From contig NZ_JAKGCT010000002.1 in NCBI RefSeq assembly GCF_022230885.1, positions 124,001 to 188,000 on the forward strand: a stretch of 64,000 bases of DNA. The letters run 5' to 3'. Numbering within the stretch: position 1 is the stretch's first letter; every line of letters starts with the position of its first letter. The translations under genes were made by a program, and so were the position numbers. Positions 1 through 9,427 of this stretch are shown one piece after another. The DNA is from Paenalcaligenes niemegkensis (GTDB taxonomy: Bacteria > Pseudomonadota > Gammaproteobacteria > Burkholderiales > Burkholderiaceae_B). The notes under the pieces are model-generated. The model was not told the DNA's origin. It ran no database searches and worked only from the letters and a program-made list of their open reading frames with translations.

Positions 1-84
1 TAATTTGAATCGCCTCGCAGTATCAACATTACAGCGGTTATGAACTCACTCTTCACAGCTACCTAGCTTTTCAGGAGATTAACC

Positions 85-684
85 ATGGCTAAAGTGCTTG
101 TCTTGTATTACTCGTCGTATGGTCACATAGAGTCCATGGCCAAAGCCGTGGCCGAAGGCGCAAAAAAGGCAGGAGCGCAGGTTGATATTAAACGGGTGCC
201 CGAACTGGTGCCCGAGTCAGTGGCCATTGCCGCACATTACAAAATGGACCAGCCCGCACCGATTGCCAAAATTGATGAACTGGCGAATTATGACGCCATT
301 ATTATTGGCACAGGTACCCGCTTCGGCCGAATTGCGTCTCAGATGGGTAATTTTTTAGATCAGGCTGGTGGCCTATGGGCTAAAGGGGCGCTGAATGGTA
401 AAGTCGGTGGTGCCTTTACCTCGACTGCAACGCAACACGGCGGACAAGAAACCACGCTGTTCAGTGCCATAACCAATCTATTGCACTTCGGTATGGTTGT
501 GGTGGGCCTACCCTATAGTTTTCAAGGGCAAAACCGGCTCGATGAAGTTACGGGCGGCAGCCCCTACGGTGCAACCACTATTGCCGGAGGCGATGGGTCC
601 AGACGGCCCAGCGCCAACGAGCTCGACGGCGCTCGCTTTCAAGGCCAGCATATTGCAGAAGTCGCAATCAAGCTATTTGGCTAA
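85..684 (+). CDS. wrbA: NAD(P)H:quinone oxidoreductase, WrbA type
   Basis: Flavodoxin-fold, FMN-binding enzyme of 199 residues, the usual WrbA length, which reduces quinones by two electrons and protects against oxidative stress in the cytoplasm. The N-terminal phosphate-binding loop is visible ([12 protein letters not shown], residues about 8-19). The G-T-G-T-R-F-G segment near residues 75-81 and the conserved [13 protein letters not shown] region near 112-124 are typical of WrbA. The ATG has a good ribosome site (AGGAG, about 73-77). It appears monocistronic and converges on the lactate dehydrogenase gene. Family assignment is secure; the physiological quinone is not known. Confidence 0.95.
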   Translation: MAKVLVLYYSSYGHIESMAKAVAEGAKKAGAQVDIKRVPELVPESVAIAAHYKMDQPAPIAKIDELANYDAIIIGTGTRFGRIASQMGNFLDQAGGLWAKGALNGKVGGAFTSTATQHGGQETTLFSAITNLLHFGMVVVGLPYSFQGQNRLDEVTGGSPYGATTIAGGDGSRRPSANELDGARFQGQHIAEVAIKLFG

Positions 685-713
685 AGCAAAATTAATTTGA
701 TTCCTTAGCCATA

Positions 714-757
714 GAAAAAACCCCAAAAGGTTGGATTGATGTCCAACTTATTGGGGT
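714..757 (-). terminator. rho-independent terminator of the lactate dehydrogenase gene
   Basis: An interrupted inverted repeat (CCCCAA with TTGGGG, GTTGGA with TCCAAC) is followed on the minus strand by six Ts. It therefore reads as a terminator for the leftward gene ending at 835; the plus-strand exit has no T run. Confidence 0.75.
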
Positions 758-834
758 CAGCTCAATGTAATAGACACGAACCTTGTGTCTATAGGATGCG
801 TACCATCCTGCGACACGGTGCGTGCACTTAGCAG

Positions 835-1998
835 TTATCGATCAAAAATACCCGGATTAATCAGCACGCTGCGATCAACATTATTGATATCACTACGGCC
901 ACAAAAGCCCATCGATATACTCAATTCGTTTTCCAACAACTGCAATGCCCGGGTAACGCCCGCCTCGCCAGCAGCGCCAAGTGCATACAGGAAGGTGCGG
1001 CCAATAAACGTAGACTGAGCCCCCAGCGCTACTGCGCGCAAGATATCCTGGCCAGAACGGACGCCGCCATCCATCCATACTTCTGTCTGATTCCCCACGG
1101 CATCCACAATATGCGGAACAGCAGAAATAGAAGATGGCGCACCGTCTAGCTGTCGCCCACCGTGGTTGGACACAATAATGGCATCCGCGCCCACATCTAC
1201 AGCTCGACGAGCATCATCGGCCTCCATAATGCCTTTCAGGATAATCTTGCCGCCCCAACGCTCTTTAATCCACTCGAGATCATCCCAGGACAGGCTAGGG
1301 TCAAACTGCTCTGCAGTCCAGGTGGATAATGATGTTAAGTCGCTTACGCCTTTGGCATGGCCCACGATGTTTCCAAAACTGCGGCGTGAGGTCTTACGCA
1401 TTGCATTGCACCAGCGCGGCTTTGTAGCCAGGTTGAGCAAGTTCATCAATGTAGGCTTAGGAGGCGTAGAAAGGCCATTTTTAATATCTTTATGACGTTG
1501 ACCTAACACTTGCAGATCAAGCGTAATCACTAAAGCCGAGCAATTGGCCGCACGGGCACGTTCGATAAGCGCTGCAATGTATTCACGGTCGCGCATAACA
1601 TATAACTGAAACCAGAACGGAGCCTTAGTGTGCTCCGCAATGTCCTCTAATGAACACACGCTCATGGTGGACAAGGTAAACGGCACGCCAAAATTATGGG
1701 CAGCACGAGCAGCGAGAATTTCTCCGTCAGCGTGCTGCATGCCTGTTAAACCCGTGGGAGCAATGGCTACCGGCATGCGCACTGGCTCACCCAGCATGGT
1801 GGTTTGCAAATTACGGCTTTCAATATTTACCGCTACACGCTGTCTAAAGAGCAAACGTTGAAAATCACTTTCATTCGAGCGGTATGTTGACTCAGTCCAC
1901 GAACCGGAATCGGCGTAATCATAAAACATACGCGGCACGCGTCTGCGTGCAAGCTTCTGAAAATCAGCTGTACACGTTACTTTTGATAAATCTTCCAC
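835..1998 (-). CDS. lldD: FMN-dependent L-lactate dehydrogenase / alpha-hydroxy-acid oxidase
   Basis: Flavoenzyme oxidising L-lactate (or another L-2-hydroxy acid) to the 2-oxo acid, feeding electrons to the respiratory chain. About 387 residues from the chosen start, close to the family length near 390. The FMN/active-site block is clear (VSNHGGRQLDGAPSS with catalytic His and Arg), as is the phosphate-binding DGGVRSGQDILRA region. An open frame begins upstream at a TTG (2031), but AGGAGA at about 2004-2009 sits seven bases before a GTG at 1998, so I choose the GTG. The gene is alone, without a neighbouring lctP or lldR. Substrate could be lactate or a related hydroxy acid such as mandelate or glycolate; lactate is the likeliest. 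Confidence 0.85.
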   Translation of the reverse strand: MEDLSKVTCTADFQKLARRRVPRMFYDYADSGSWTESTYRSNESDFQRLLFRQRVAVNIESRNLQTTMLGEPVRMPVAIAPTGLTGMQHADGEILAARAAHNFGVPFTLSTMSVCSLEDIAEHTKAPFWFQLYVMRDREYIAALIERARAANCSALVITLDLQVLGQRHKDIKNGLSTPPKPTLMNLLNLATKPRWCNAMRKTSRRSFGNIVGHAKGVSDLTSLSTWTAEQFDPSLSWDDLEWIKERWGGKIILKGIMEADDARRAVDVGADAIIVSNHGGRQLDGAPSSISAVPHIVDAVGNQTEVWMDGGVRSGQDILRAVALGAQSTFIGRTFLYALGAAGEAGVTRALQLLENELSISMGFCGRSDINNVDRSVLINPGIFDR

Positions 1999-2381
1999 AC
2001 TGCATCTCCTGTTGTGCATGCAACAACGCAAGCACGTATTCTACAAGCTCTAAAGCGTAAAGGCACTTCGCCCGCAGACCTTGGCCCGAAGTTATGAACA
2101 CGGGACTCGAGTTTTGCTGCCAAGCAGCTAACAAGATCATATTGCGAAGGCAAGCAAACACCGATTTTACGACGTATCTGACACAATCAGCGATAAAATT
2201 CTATGCTTGGTTATAGTATTTAATTAAATACTTTCCCCTTTTCTCTGGGAAGGTGCTAGAATACCGTTCTTTGCAGCACAGAAGACGAATTCACTTGTTT
2301 TAAACACACTGATTTTAAGCAAATCAATGTTTGAAATTTTTTGTTTTAAAAACAAATAGTGAATGAATCAGCACTTAATTG
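1999..2381. other. intergenic region between lldD and tRNA-Arg
   Basis: No convincing gene. AT-rich DNA that should hold the leftward lldD promoter. A small inverted repeat (TTTGTTTT/AAAAACAAA, about 2340-2356) lies upstream of the tRNA promoter. The short overlapping frames here on the minus strand have no recognisable content. Confidence 0.5.
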
Positions 2382-2411
2382 TTGACAACATCAAAATTAA
2401 CGTGCTATAGT
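2382..2411 (+). promoter_or_regulatory. sigma70-type promoter of tRNA-Arg
   Basis: TTGACA at 2382-2387 and TATAGT at 2406-2411 are separated by 18 bases and lie about 14 bases before the tRNA. This is a near-consensus promoter in the right place. Confidence 0.75.
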
Positions 2412-2425
2412 TCTTCTTCTTTAGC

Positions 2426-2502
2426 GCGGCTGTAGCTCAGTTGGATAGAGTACTTGGCTACGAACCAAGGGGTCGTGGGTTCGAATCCTGCCAGCCGCGC
2501 CA
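2426..2502 (+). tRNA. tRNA-Arg (anticodon ACG)
   Basis: A 77-base cloverleaf with encoded CCA. The acceptor arm GCGGCTG pairs with CAGCCGC, the discriminator is G, the D-arm is GCTCAG..., and the T-loop is GTTCGAAT. The anticodon loop CTACGAA places ACG at 2460-2462, which is read as ICG after deamination and decodes CGU/CGC/CGA. Two further bases (GC/GC) outside the acceptor could also pair, but the CCA position fixes the ends. Confidence 0.95.
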
Positions 2503-2510
2503 CTATTCTT

Positions 2511-2543
2511 AAAAAAGCCACTTCTTCGGAAGTGGCTTTTTTA
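2511..2543 (+). terminator. rho-independent terminator after tRNA-Arg
   Basis: AAAAAAGCCACTTC, a TTCG loop, then GAAGTGGCTTTTTT: a perfect stem with an exceptionally stable UUCG tetraloop and a T run. The A tract on the other side could let it act in both directions, also serving the leftward exporter gene ending at 2589. Confidence 0.9.
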
Positions 2544-2588
2544 TTGGGTTTCAAGCGTTTCATACTTAGAATTATAAAAAATTTAGAA

Positions 2589-3346
2589 TTAGAAAAAACG
2601 CTCCACCAATCGTGGTACTGAGGATATCAAAAGCGCAATTCCCGAAGCAGTCAAAAGCGTCAGCACGATTTTGCGGAAGGTTACGTCATTTATTTTCTTG
2701 TAAAAACGGGTTCCGAGTACTGTGGGCAGCAGCATGGCGGGAAGGACGATGGCAAACATTGGCAGCACTTCCAGGGTAACAATACCGGTAGCCAGATAAG
2801 CTCCCATCGTTACGAGCAGCATTGAAAGATTAAAATTCTGAATCACAGCGCGCTGAACGTGTCTGTCATAGCCCCGCAACGTACACCAAAGCGTGGGCAA
2901 GGTTCCCGTGAATCCCCCTATGCCGCCCATCACCCCCCAGTCACGCCCACAATAGCATCGGCGACGCGGCCTCCTGCCGTAACCCGGGGGAGCTGTCTGG
3001 AAAATAACATGGCCGGGCACCACAGCACCAACAGACCTCCAAGCACCGCCTTGAATAAATCCATGTCCAAGTGGGGCAGAACTGCTACCCCTATAGGGAT
3101 ACCAAGCAGGCCGCCAGCGATAAAAGGCCATAGCAAACGCATATCAAAACCGCGACGGACAGAGAATGCCGCAATGATCTGACCGGTAAGAGCCCCAAAA
3201 ACTGCCAACGTAGCAGCTAAGCGAGGATCTAAGGCCCAGGCCCAAAATGACATGGCAACCATGCCGAAAGCAAATCCCGAAAGTCCTTGTACAAAGCCTG
3301 CCACCATCGCACCCAAAGCGATGACGTAAATCGCGTCCATTGCCAT
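2589..3346 (-). CDS. TauE/SafE family anion exporter (frameshifted in this sequence)
   Basis: Polytopic inner-membrane protein of the sulfite exporter TauE/SafE (DUF81) family, about 252 residues when reconstructed. The N-terminal half (3346 to about 2930) carries the GFVQGLSGFAFG glycine-rich helix. The C-terminal half, in another frame, carries GGIGGFTGTLPTLW and QRAVIQNFNLSM, both family hallmarks. The frame breaks at a run of six Cs (2933-2938, six Gs in the coding strand); one extra G joins the halves exactly (TGG-VMGGIGG). The start follows AGGAAATAAAA. Substrate unknown: sulfite or organosulfonate export is typical. It is not linked to the taurine genes, which have their own TauE at 27656-28422. 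Confidence 0.75.
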
Positions 3347-3348
3347 TT

Positions 3349-3630
3349 TTATTTCCTGATACGATCTTTAGCCTCAGTAAGTAGTTCCTGTTCCGTGGGT
3401 TTGCGCGTACGCAGCCAGTTAATGGCGATAGCAGTGATCAGTATCAGCCCCACTACACCCACCATCGGGTAGACGCTACCAAGCAGCTTGGTAAAGCCGG
3501 CCTGGCTAAGCCCGAGCCCCACTATAACCCAGCCATTTGAAGCGAATGCGCTGAGGTCCACGCTCTGCAAGGACTGAATTCGCCACAGCCATAGTAACGG
3601 TCGATCGACTTCTAGCAGGTCGGGAGGCAC
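3349..3630 (-). pseudogene. C-terminal fragment of a membrane transporter-like protein
   Basis: A 93-codon frame whose last two thirds look like the end of a polytopic membrane protein. One hydrophobic segment lies around residues 28-45 and a second near 52-72 (MVGVVGLILITAIAIN), followed by a basic/acidic cytoplasmic tail ending in KDRIRK. No full-length partner exists upstream, so it looks like a remnant. It ends three bases before the exporter gene at 3346, and the shared AGGAAATAA region would couple their translation. It vaguely resembles the C-terminus of amino-acid transporter families, but I cannot name it. Confidence 0.3.
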
Positions 3631-3659
3631 GCGGTCAACCGCACATGGTCAAGAGTTTT

Positions 3660-3777
3660 TTAATCGGCAGGCCGCCACTCGCCAGGAACTATACTTCTAA
3701 TCACCCAACTCAAACCTGAAAGAATGAAGAGTGACACAACGATTTTAATTAATAGCAGCGTTTTTTTGCGATAACCT
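3660..3777 (-). other. possible remnant coding one transmembrane segment
   Basis: Minus-strand frame that is open through the 3' end of the LysR gene and ends at 3660. Outside the LysR gene it encodes a basic start (GYRKK) and one strong hydrophobic helix (IKIVVSLFILSGLSWVI), then a short tail. There is no clear ribosome site of its own. It is probably part of a decayed region together with the fragment at 3349-3630; a real small membrane protein cannot be excluded. Confidence 0.2.
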
Positions 3778-4656
3778 CTAAACCAATGCACTGATACAGG
3801 CATTTGCCTCGATCGAAAGCCATTCATGGAACTTGGTAGCACGGATATCGCTTTCAATTGGATAAGGTGATAAAAGAAAGTAGCTAGAACCGTCCTTGCT
3901 GAAGGAGTACGGCGCCACCAACTGCCCGGTCACCACCTCGGTCTCGACCATGAGATATGAAGAAACCGTCATACCCAGGCCAGCTAACGCTGCCTGGATA
4001 CAAAGATAAAAATGCTCATAATCCAGCCGCTCACATCCTTCGATAGAGATACCTGCACGTTTTGCCCATCTTTTCCAGGCAGTAGGACGCGAAATAGTAT
4101 GAAGCAGTCTCGTACCAGATAACGAAGTTTCATTGATTTTGTGCCCGGCAAGCCCAACTGCCCCTACCCACTCGTCGCAGATTTTCTTGCCATAGACCGT
4201 ATCAGACCAATGAAAATCATCGCGACGTATTGCTAAATCCACCCCTGTTTTAGTGAAATCAATGGGGCCACCTGCTGCCATCAGATGAACCATAATCTCT
4301 GGATGTCGCTCGTAAAACTTCCCTAACCGTGGTATTAACCAACGCATGGCAATCGTCGGCTCGCACGACACAACCAGCGCATTCGACCGCGCTTCTCGCT
4401 GCAATCGGTACACAACACTCTCCAACTGTTCAAAAACAGAGGCTGTGACCACGCGCAGTTTCTTGCCCTCTGGCGTCAGAAACACGGCTCGATTTCGTCG
4501 CTCAAACAGTTTAACCCCCAACGCCTCCTCCAGCGCCCGTACCTGTCGGCTGACAGCACTGTGCGTAACATGAAGCCGTCCACCGGTTTTTACAAAACTC
4601 TCAGTCTGCGCCGCGACATCAAAATATCGAAACGCCGCAAGCGTTGGAATCTTCAT
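3778..4656 (-). CDS. LysR-family regulator, GcvA-like
   Basis: About 292 residues. An N-terminal winged helix-turn-helix (residues about 1-60, with HVTHSAVSRQVRALEEALG as the recognition region) is followed by a periplasmic-binding-like effector domain. The IPTLAAFRYFDVAAQTESF opening and the PTIAMRWLIPRLGKF segment are typical of the GcvA group. The start at 4656 follows GAGGATAAAA; the longer frame begins at a TTG. It is divergent from the amino-acid hydroxylase/LysE pair at 4785-6208 and so is the natural candidate for their regulator, with an amino acid as possible effector. Confidence 0.88.
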   Translation of the reverse strand: MKIPTLAAFRYFDVAAQTESFVKTGGRLHVTHSAVSRQVRALEEALGVKLFERRNRAVFLTPEGKKLRVVTASVFEQLESVVYRLQREARSNALVVSCEPTIAMRWLIPRLGKFYERHPEIMVHLMAAGGPIDFTKTGVDLAIRRDDFHWSDTVYGKKICDEWVGAVGLAGHKINETSLSGTRLLHTISRPTAWKRWAKRAGISIEGCERLDYEHFYLCIQAALAGLGMTVSSYLMVETEVVTGQLVAPYSFSKDGSSYFLLSPYPIESDIRATKFHEWLSIEANACISALV

Positions 4657-4784
4657 TTTTATCCTCAATGAATACTCACAGATAAATGCTACTAAACATC
4701 ACTTTTAATACATGGTGATTGCATCAATAATAATTGAACATGCATTCGATACGGGCCGAAATACCTTACTCAATGGAGAATGAT

Positions 4785-5549
4785 ATGACCCGCAATCACA
4801 ATGATGAAAAGTTTAGCAAAGAATATGTTCCATATAGCTTACACAAGAATAAGCTCATCAATCTGTGCAAACATATTGCACAGATGAATTTCCATCTGCT
4901 CACACAACAAAAAACAAGAAACCTTCTTGATGTCACAGAGGACGAGTGGAAGCAATTTCAAAATAGCTGGGATCGCTTAGAGCTAGACATGTTTATGAAA
5001 GACGGCGGTACGTACCGCTTTCGACGCCATGCAACCTTCAGTGCAGAGCCGTTTGCACCACCAAAGCTGGAAGCTGCTCAACCGCACTACCAGAGCTTGG
5101 ACTACAACACCTTGAACGGCGGCATTGCCAGATGCTTTTCACACCTTGAAGAATCAACACTGAATAACGAGGCATTTCTAGCTACCCTTTCTCTATGTGC
5201 TCGCATCTTTGGCAGCCTTGCTCCTTTTTATCGATGGCACATCGAAGCTCACCAGTTTCGTATTTACGCACAAGACGATGGGGCGTCACCGACACCTGAA
5301 GGGATACATCAGGATGGTGTGTGCTTTGTCTTCATGATGCTTATTAATCGCGTCAACGTGCTTAATGGAGAGACTCGTATCTATGATCTGGACAAGAAAA
5401 TTCTAAGCAGCCACACATTCACTCACCCTGGTGAAGCGGCAATTGTGAATGACCGCCACATCATGCATGGAGTCACCCCCATTCTTTGGGTGAATCCTGA
5501 GCTTCCAGGTCATCGTGACATGCTTGTCATCACCTTCCGAAAAAACTAA
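4785..5549 (+). CDS. 2-oxoglutarate/Fe(II)-dependent dioxygenase, free amino-acid hydroxylase family
   Basis: About 254 residues, matching the 2OG-Fe dioxygenase family that hydroxylates free L-amino acids (L-isoleucine dioxygenase IDO and relatives). The iron ligands are visible as H-Q-D in EGIHQDGVCFVFMM and a distal His in DRHIMHGVTPI, with an Arg in the C-terminal RDMLVITFR segment suited to 2-oxoglutarate. The longer open frame starts at 4734, but GGAG six bases before the ATG at 4785 decides the start. A LysE exporter follows 26 bases later, and IDO-type enzymes are known to sit beside amino-acid exporters. Likely role: hydroxylation of an aliphatic or sulfur amino acid, then export. 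The substrate is unproven. Confidence 0.8.
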   Translation: MTRNHNDEKFSKEYVPYSLHKNKLINLCKHIAQMNFHLLTQQKTRNLLDVTEDEWKQFQNSWDRLELDMFMKDGGTYRFRRHATFSAEPFAPPKLEAAQPHYQSLDYNTLNGGIARCFSHLEESTLNNEAFLATLSLCARIFGSLAPFYRWHIEAHQFRIYAQDDGASPTPEGIHQDGVCFVFMMLINRVNVLNGETRIYDLDKKILSSHTFTHPGEAAIVNDRHIMHGVTPILWVNPELPGHRDMLVITFRKN

Positions 5550-5575
5550 CACTATCCGTTACTACGAGAAACACA

Positions 5576-6208
5576 ATGCATGAACTTCTAGCTCTTGCGA
5601 TCATCACCATCTTGGCTGTTATTAGCCCTGGCCCGGATTTCGCTATGGTTACGCGTAACAGCTATTCTTTTGGCAGAGGTGTAGGAATGGTATCGGCGCT
5701 TGGCATTGCCGTAGGCGTGCAAGTACACGTGCTCTATGCCGTGTTCGGCGTCGCTTTACTCGTTACCCAATCACTCTTGTTATTTTTGATCATGAAAGTG
5801 GCTGGAGCCATGTATCTAATTTATCTAGGCATTCAATCATTCTTCAACACCAAGGCACTCACGCTGCAAGAGGCGGCTGACAACCAGCCCACAGCACTTC
5901 AAGCCTTCGGCATGGGGTTTCTGACCAACGCATTTAATCCCAAAACCATGTTATTTGTTGTGGCCACCTTTACTCAAGTAGTGAAACCTGACAATTCACT
6001 TGTACTCAATATGTCATATGGCGCATTCATGTCGTTTGCACACTGGGTCTGGTTCAGTTTGGTTGCCCTGTTTTTCTCAAATCATATATTGCGCCGCTTA
6101 ATCATCAAACAACAGCGAGCTGTTGATCGAGCCATCGGGGTATCTCTGATCGTGCTTGGCGGCTCACTTCTTTTTACGAACGCGGCAAACTTAACTCCTC
6201 CTGTGTGA
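5576..6208 (+). CDS. LysE/RhtB-family amino-acid exporter
   Basis: A 210-residue inner-membrane exporter with the family's N-terminal ISPGPDFAMVTRNS motif (residues about 16-29) and about six hydrophobic segments. It lies 26 bases after the dioxygenase gene, almost certainly in the same transcript. It probably exports the hydroxylated amino acid or the precursor, with the divergent GcvA-like regulator as control. Confidence 0.9.
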   Translation: MHELLALAIITILAVISPGPDFAMVTRNSYSFGRGVGMVSALGIAVGVQVHVLYAVFGVALLVTQSLLLFLIMKVAGAMYLIYLGIQSFFNTKALTLQEAADNQPTALQAFGMGFLTNAFNPKTMLFVVATFTQVVKPDNSLVLNMSYGAFMSFAHWVWFSLVALFFSNHILRRLIIKQQRAVDRAIGVSLIVLGGSLLFTNAANLTPPV

Positions 6209-6371
6209 GCCTCTTAAGGAGCGCCGAATACTGGAGAGTAATCGCAGGACGACATCACTCGTTTATCCCACTGATTAGCTGCTTATATTTAAAGACAGTT
6301 ATGCTTAAGCTAAACCAAGGGCCAGGCTGGTGCCAAATGCCCCATAAAAATCATGTACCGGGATTCAATCA

Positions 6372-7877
6372 ATGACTCGACCTGCAGACCTTGCCACTGT
6401 TCCAAAGAAAAGTTCAGACAATAACCATAAACAGGAACCAGCGCGCTGGCGGATCCTGATCGTTCTGTTGGCATCGCTTTTCATGTCTCTCGTTGGCGTG
6501 AGCATCGTGAATGTCGCCCTTCCATCTATTCAAAATGGGCTCCACGCATCACAATCGGATATTCAATGGGTACTTTCGGGATATGCGCTGACCTTTGGCA
6601 TTGTTTTGGTCAGCGCCGGACGAGCAGGTGATCTCCTGGGACGCGGGGGCCTCTTTCTTATAGGAACCGGCATTTTTACTGCTGCCTCAATTGCAGCAGG
6701 TGTGGCTTCGGACGCCACTTGGCTCAATGTTGCCCGTTTCTTGCAAGGACTAGGGTCGGGACTCTTAAGCCCCCAGAGTATCGGCATGATCCAACAGTAT
6801 TTTCGAGGTGCCGAACGAGGTCGGGCATTTGGCCACCTAGGCACGGTGGTAGGCTTCTCAGTTGCAATCGGGCCAGTGCTCGGTGGGCTTCTGATCAAGC
6901 TGGGCGGAGCGGACATCGGCTGGCGGCTGACTTTTCTCGTTAACGTTCCCATCGGACTTCTGACGATTGTTTTGGGCTTGCTCTGGTTTCCGCGTCCCCT
7001 CATCGCCTATGCCGAAAGCCCTGGTCAATCCCTGTCAAGCCGTAAAAATCGTATTGTGCGCTCGCTGGACCCGGTGGGCTCGCTTCTGCTCGGTCTGGCG
7101 GTCTTAGCTGTGCTTTTTCCTTTCATGGAGTCCCGTAGCTCGCCCTTGTTGTGGCTATTATTGCCAGCAGGCCTTGCACTGATCTATATATGGATCAAAT
7201 GGGAGCGTCGCTACGCACGCCACGGAGGTAGTCCCATGGTCGATTTGGGTATTTTCTCTATCTCAAGTTTCACCAACGGAACCCTGATCATGACCCTGTA
7301 CTTTTTTGGCATGACCAGCATCTGGGTTCTGGTGGCGCTATACGTACAGATGGGCACCGGCAAGACGGCATTCGAAGCGGGGCTGTTCGGTATCCCCGCA
7401 GCACTGCTTTCAGCTTATGCTGCTGCCTGGGCCGGTAAACGGGTCATGCGCTACGGCAGAAAAATCGTCATCTGTGGCCTTTTGCTTGCGCTGCTGGGCC
7501 TGGCTTTAAGTATGCTGGTTGCGTTTCTGTACGAAAAAGGCATGGTCAGTGTTTGGTGGCTGATGCTGACGCTGTCATTCATTGGCCTGGCACAAGGATC
7601 GGTGATTAGCCCAAATCAAACACTGACGCTGGCGGATGTACCGCTGGATTATGCGGGAAGCTCTGGTGCCATTATGCAGACTGGCCAGCGTATCGGAACC
7701 TCGATAGGCATCGCTATGATTACCGCCGCCACCTTTGCGTCTCTTGACGCCTCATCATCATGGGCAACTGCCGTAATGGTGGGCTTCAGTGTGATCTCCT
7801 TTGTCATGCTCCTGACTCTCTTGGTGGCAGTCAAAGATCTATATGAGCGAAATAAACTGCTTAAGAAAGATGAATAG
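6372..7877 (+). CDS. MFS transporter, DHA2 (EmrB/QacA, 14-TM) family
   Basis: A 501-residue drug:proton antiporter-like permease. Motif D1 (SIVNVALPSIQ) in TM1, a motif A variant (GRAGDLLGRGGLF) between TM2 and TM3, and motif C (GPVLGGLL) in TM5 are visible, with 14 likely helices. The start ATG at 6372 is preceded by CAATCA with only a weak GGGAT site. There is no membrane-fusion partner (EmrA) or regulator beside it, so it probably works alone. Substrate unknown. Confidence 0.88.
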   Translation: MTRPADLATVPKKSSDNNHKQEPARWRILIVLLASLFMSLVGVSIVNVALPSIQNGLHASQSDIQWVLSGYALTFGIVLVSAGRAGDLLGRGGLFLIGTGIFTAASIAAGVASDATWLNVARFLQGLGSGLLSPQSIGMIQQYFRGAERGRAFGHLGTVVGFSVAIGPVLGGLLIKLGGADIGWRLTFLVNVPIGLLTIVLGLLWFPRPLIAYAESPGQSLSSRKNRIVRSLDPVGSLLLGLAVLAVLFPFMESRSSPLLWLLLPAGLALIYIWIKWERRYARHGGSPMVDLGIFSISSFTNGTLIMTLYFFGMTSIWVLVALYVQMGTGKTAFEAGLFGIPAALLSAYAAAWAGKRVMRYGRKIVICGLLLALLGLALSMLVAFLYEKGMVSVWWLMLTLSFIGLAQGSVISPNQTLTLADVPLDYAGSSGAIMQTGQRIGTSIGIAMITAATFASLDASSSWATAVMVGFSVISFVMLLTLLVAVKDLYERNKLLKKDE

Positions 7878-8003
7878 TGCTATTGCTGAAAAGCCATATG
7901 CAGCCGTCCGCTGAAAACCATATGCCCAGAACGGGTACGACAATTATCTTATTATTTATTGTGCAGAATTCACTTTTCTTGGAAAAAACAAGGTTTTAAC
8001 GCG

Positions 8004-8776
8004 ATGACTTACCAGCTACGTTCCCTGATAACCGTACCTTTTCTTAATCAGCGTCAACAACGTTCGCGAAAGCTATTTTTGAAGAAGTATGCTTTGCTAT
8101 GTGCAGCATTATTCTGCTTTGATGCTGTACAAGCTCAAAACATCGACTATGTCGATGCCAGCTTCTCCGTAGAGTACAATAACCAGTCAACTCAGGGCGA
8201 AAGCCGCTTAATGATTCAACAAGCTCATAATCGATATGAGGTTAATTTTGAGCTGGATCACTGGTTATTATCCTCCGGCCAAAAAGCCACCTTTGAAATG
8301 GATCAATGCCAGGTACACCCCATTTCATATATTTCCACCAATAAGCGCCCCTTAAAAAATGAGACCATCCAGACATTGACGTTTGACCGGGATCATAAAA
8401 AAGCCGAATACAGCAGCGAAGGTGAGCAAAAAATCTTCGACTTAGACTCTCCCTTATATGACCCGCTCAGTTTCTTTTTTGAAGCGCGTTGTGACCTGAT
8501 GGCGGGACAGACAGAATTTACCTACCCACTAATACATAAGGGAAAAAAAGAACCCACAGCTATAAAGTAGTAGGTACAGAAATGATTGAAACCGGTTTAG
8601 GCCAGTTTGAGGCATTGGTAGTGGAGCGCGAACGCGAAAACAAAAGCCGTCAAACACGACTTTATGTGGCCCCAAGTCTCGACTATCTATTGGTCAAAAT
8701 TGAACATCAGGAAAGCCGGCTGATGAAAATAGTCGCCACTCTAAAAACCATGGATTACCAACTTTTAGGCGATTAA
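8004..8776 (+). CDS. DUF3108 family periplasmic protein (frameshifted in this sequence)
   Basis: Reconstructed length about 257 residues. After a basic N-terminus, a hydrophobic signal segment (YALLCAALFCFDAVQAQ) predicts export. The body (YVDASFSVEYNNQ..., THSYKVVGTE, LGQFEALVVER...RLYVAPSLDYLLVKIEHQE) has the beta-rich DUF3108 pattern. The frame breaks at seven As (8543-8549); an eighth A gives GKKRTHSYKVVGTE and joins both halves. The ATG at 8004 follows AAGG. Function unknown; no neighbour points to one. Confidence 0.7.
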
Positions 8777-8851
8777 AAGTAGTCACCATACGGAGCTTCC
8801 CGACAATGGGAAACCAGGTGAATCAATATTTCGTGTCGAACTCAACTATTT

Positions 8852-9427
8852 TCACAGTGGCGACACACCAAACAGCCACATATGAAGTCCTGAAATAAAA
8901 ACCCCATACACCAACAAGCCACCCATAATGGCGGCTGCATCAGTGCGGGACCACTGCACCGCATTTTTTGAGGTCGTGGTTCCCTCGCGCTTAAGAAGCG
9001 ACTGCCAGTCCAGCACAGCCCACACCAGAAAGCTTCCAAACAAAAGAAGATCTGCGAGGCTACCGTTCGCCAGCAAATGGGCAACCGCCCAAAGGATAGT
9101 AGCTATAAGCATCGGATGGCCTAACAGCTGTTTAATCCGCCCTTTAATATAGGTGGCCAGCAGTAGAGGAAACACCGGAAGCATGACTAGGAGCGCCAAA
9201 TGCCGCATGGTCGTCGAGGGATAATAAAGAGCCGGGGCTTCATGCCTTGCCAGACTGTAACCAAGGATAATCAAAAAGAGTCCAATTATCGCAAGCCCAG
9301 TATAAGGCCACATCCATGCCCCGACACCCCCACCTTTTTTGATCGTCCGCGCACGAATGCCTGGAATGGCAATCTGAACCGAATGAACCCCCAAAAACAC
9401 AATGAGACCGAAAATCAAAATGGCCAT
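8852..9427 (-). CDS. NnrU-family membrane protein
   Basis: About 191 residues with roughly five hydrophobic helices. H-S-V-Q near the N-terminus (FLGVHSVQIA), LGHPMLIATILWAVAHLLANG in the middle and the conserved W-x-R-T-D region near the end match the NnrU family, which is distantly related to isoprenylcysteine methyltransferases and is often found with denitrification genes. The start at 9427 is fixed by GGAGGGCC; the longer frame begins at 9541. No nitrite or nitric-oxide reductase genes are nearby, so the role here is open. Confidence 0.82.
   Translation of the reverse strand: MAILIFGLIVFLGVHSVQIAIPGIRARTIKKGGGVGAWMWPYTGLAIIGLFLIILGYSLARHEAPALYYPSTTMRHLALLVMLPVFPLLLATYIKGRIKQLLGHPMLIATILWAVAHLLANGSLADLLLFGSFLVWAVLDWQSLLKREGTTTSKNAVQWSRTDAAAIMGGLLVYGVFISGLHMWLFGVSPL

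Noticed and set aside
2424-2502. tRNA-Arg starting at 2424 with GCGCGGC acceptor
   Set aside because: That choice misplaces T8 and the CCA end; starting at 2426 gives a normal 77-base tRNA.
7890-7925. Repeated CCATATGC after the MFS gene
   Set aside because: Two short copies only; not a terminator or a repeat array.
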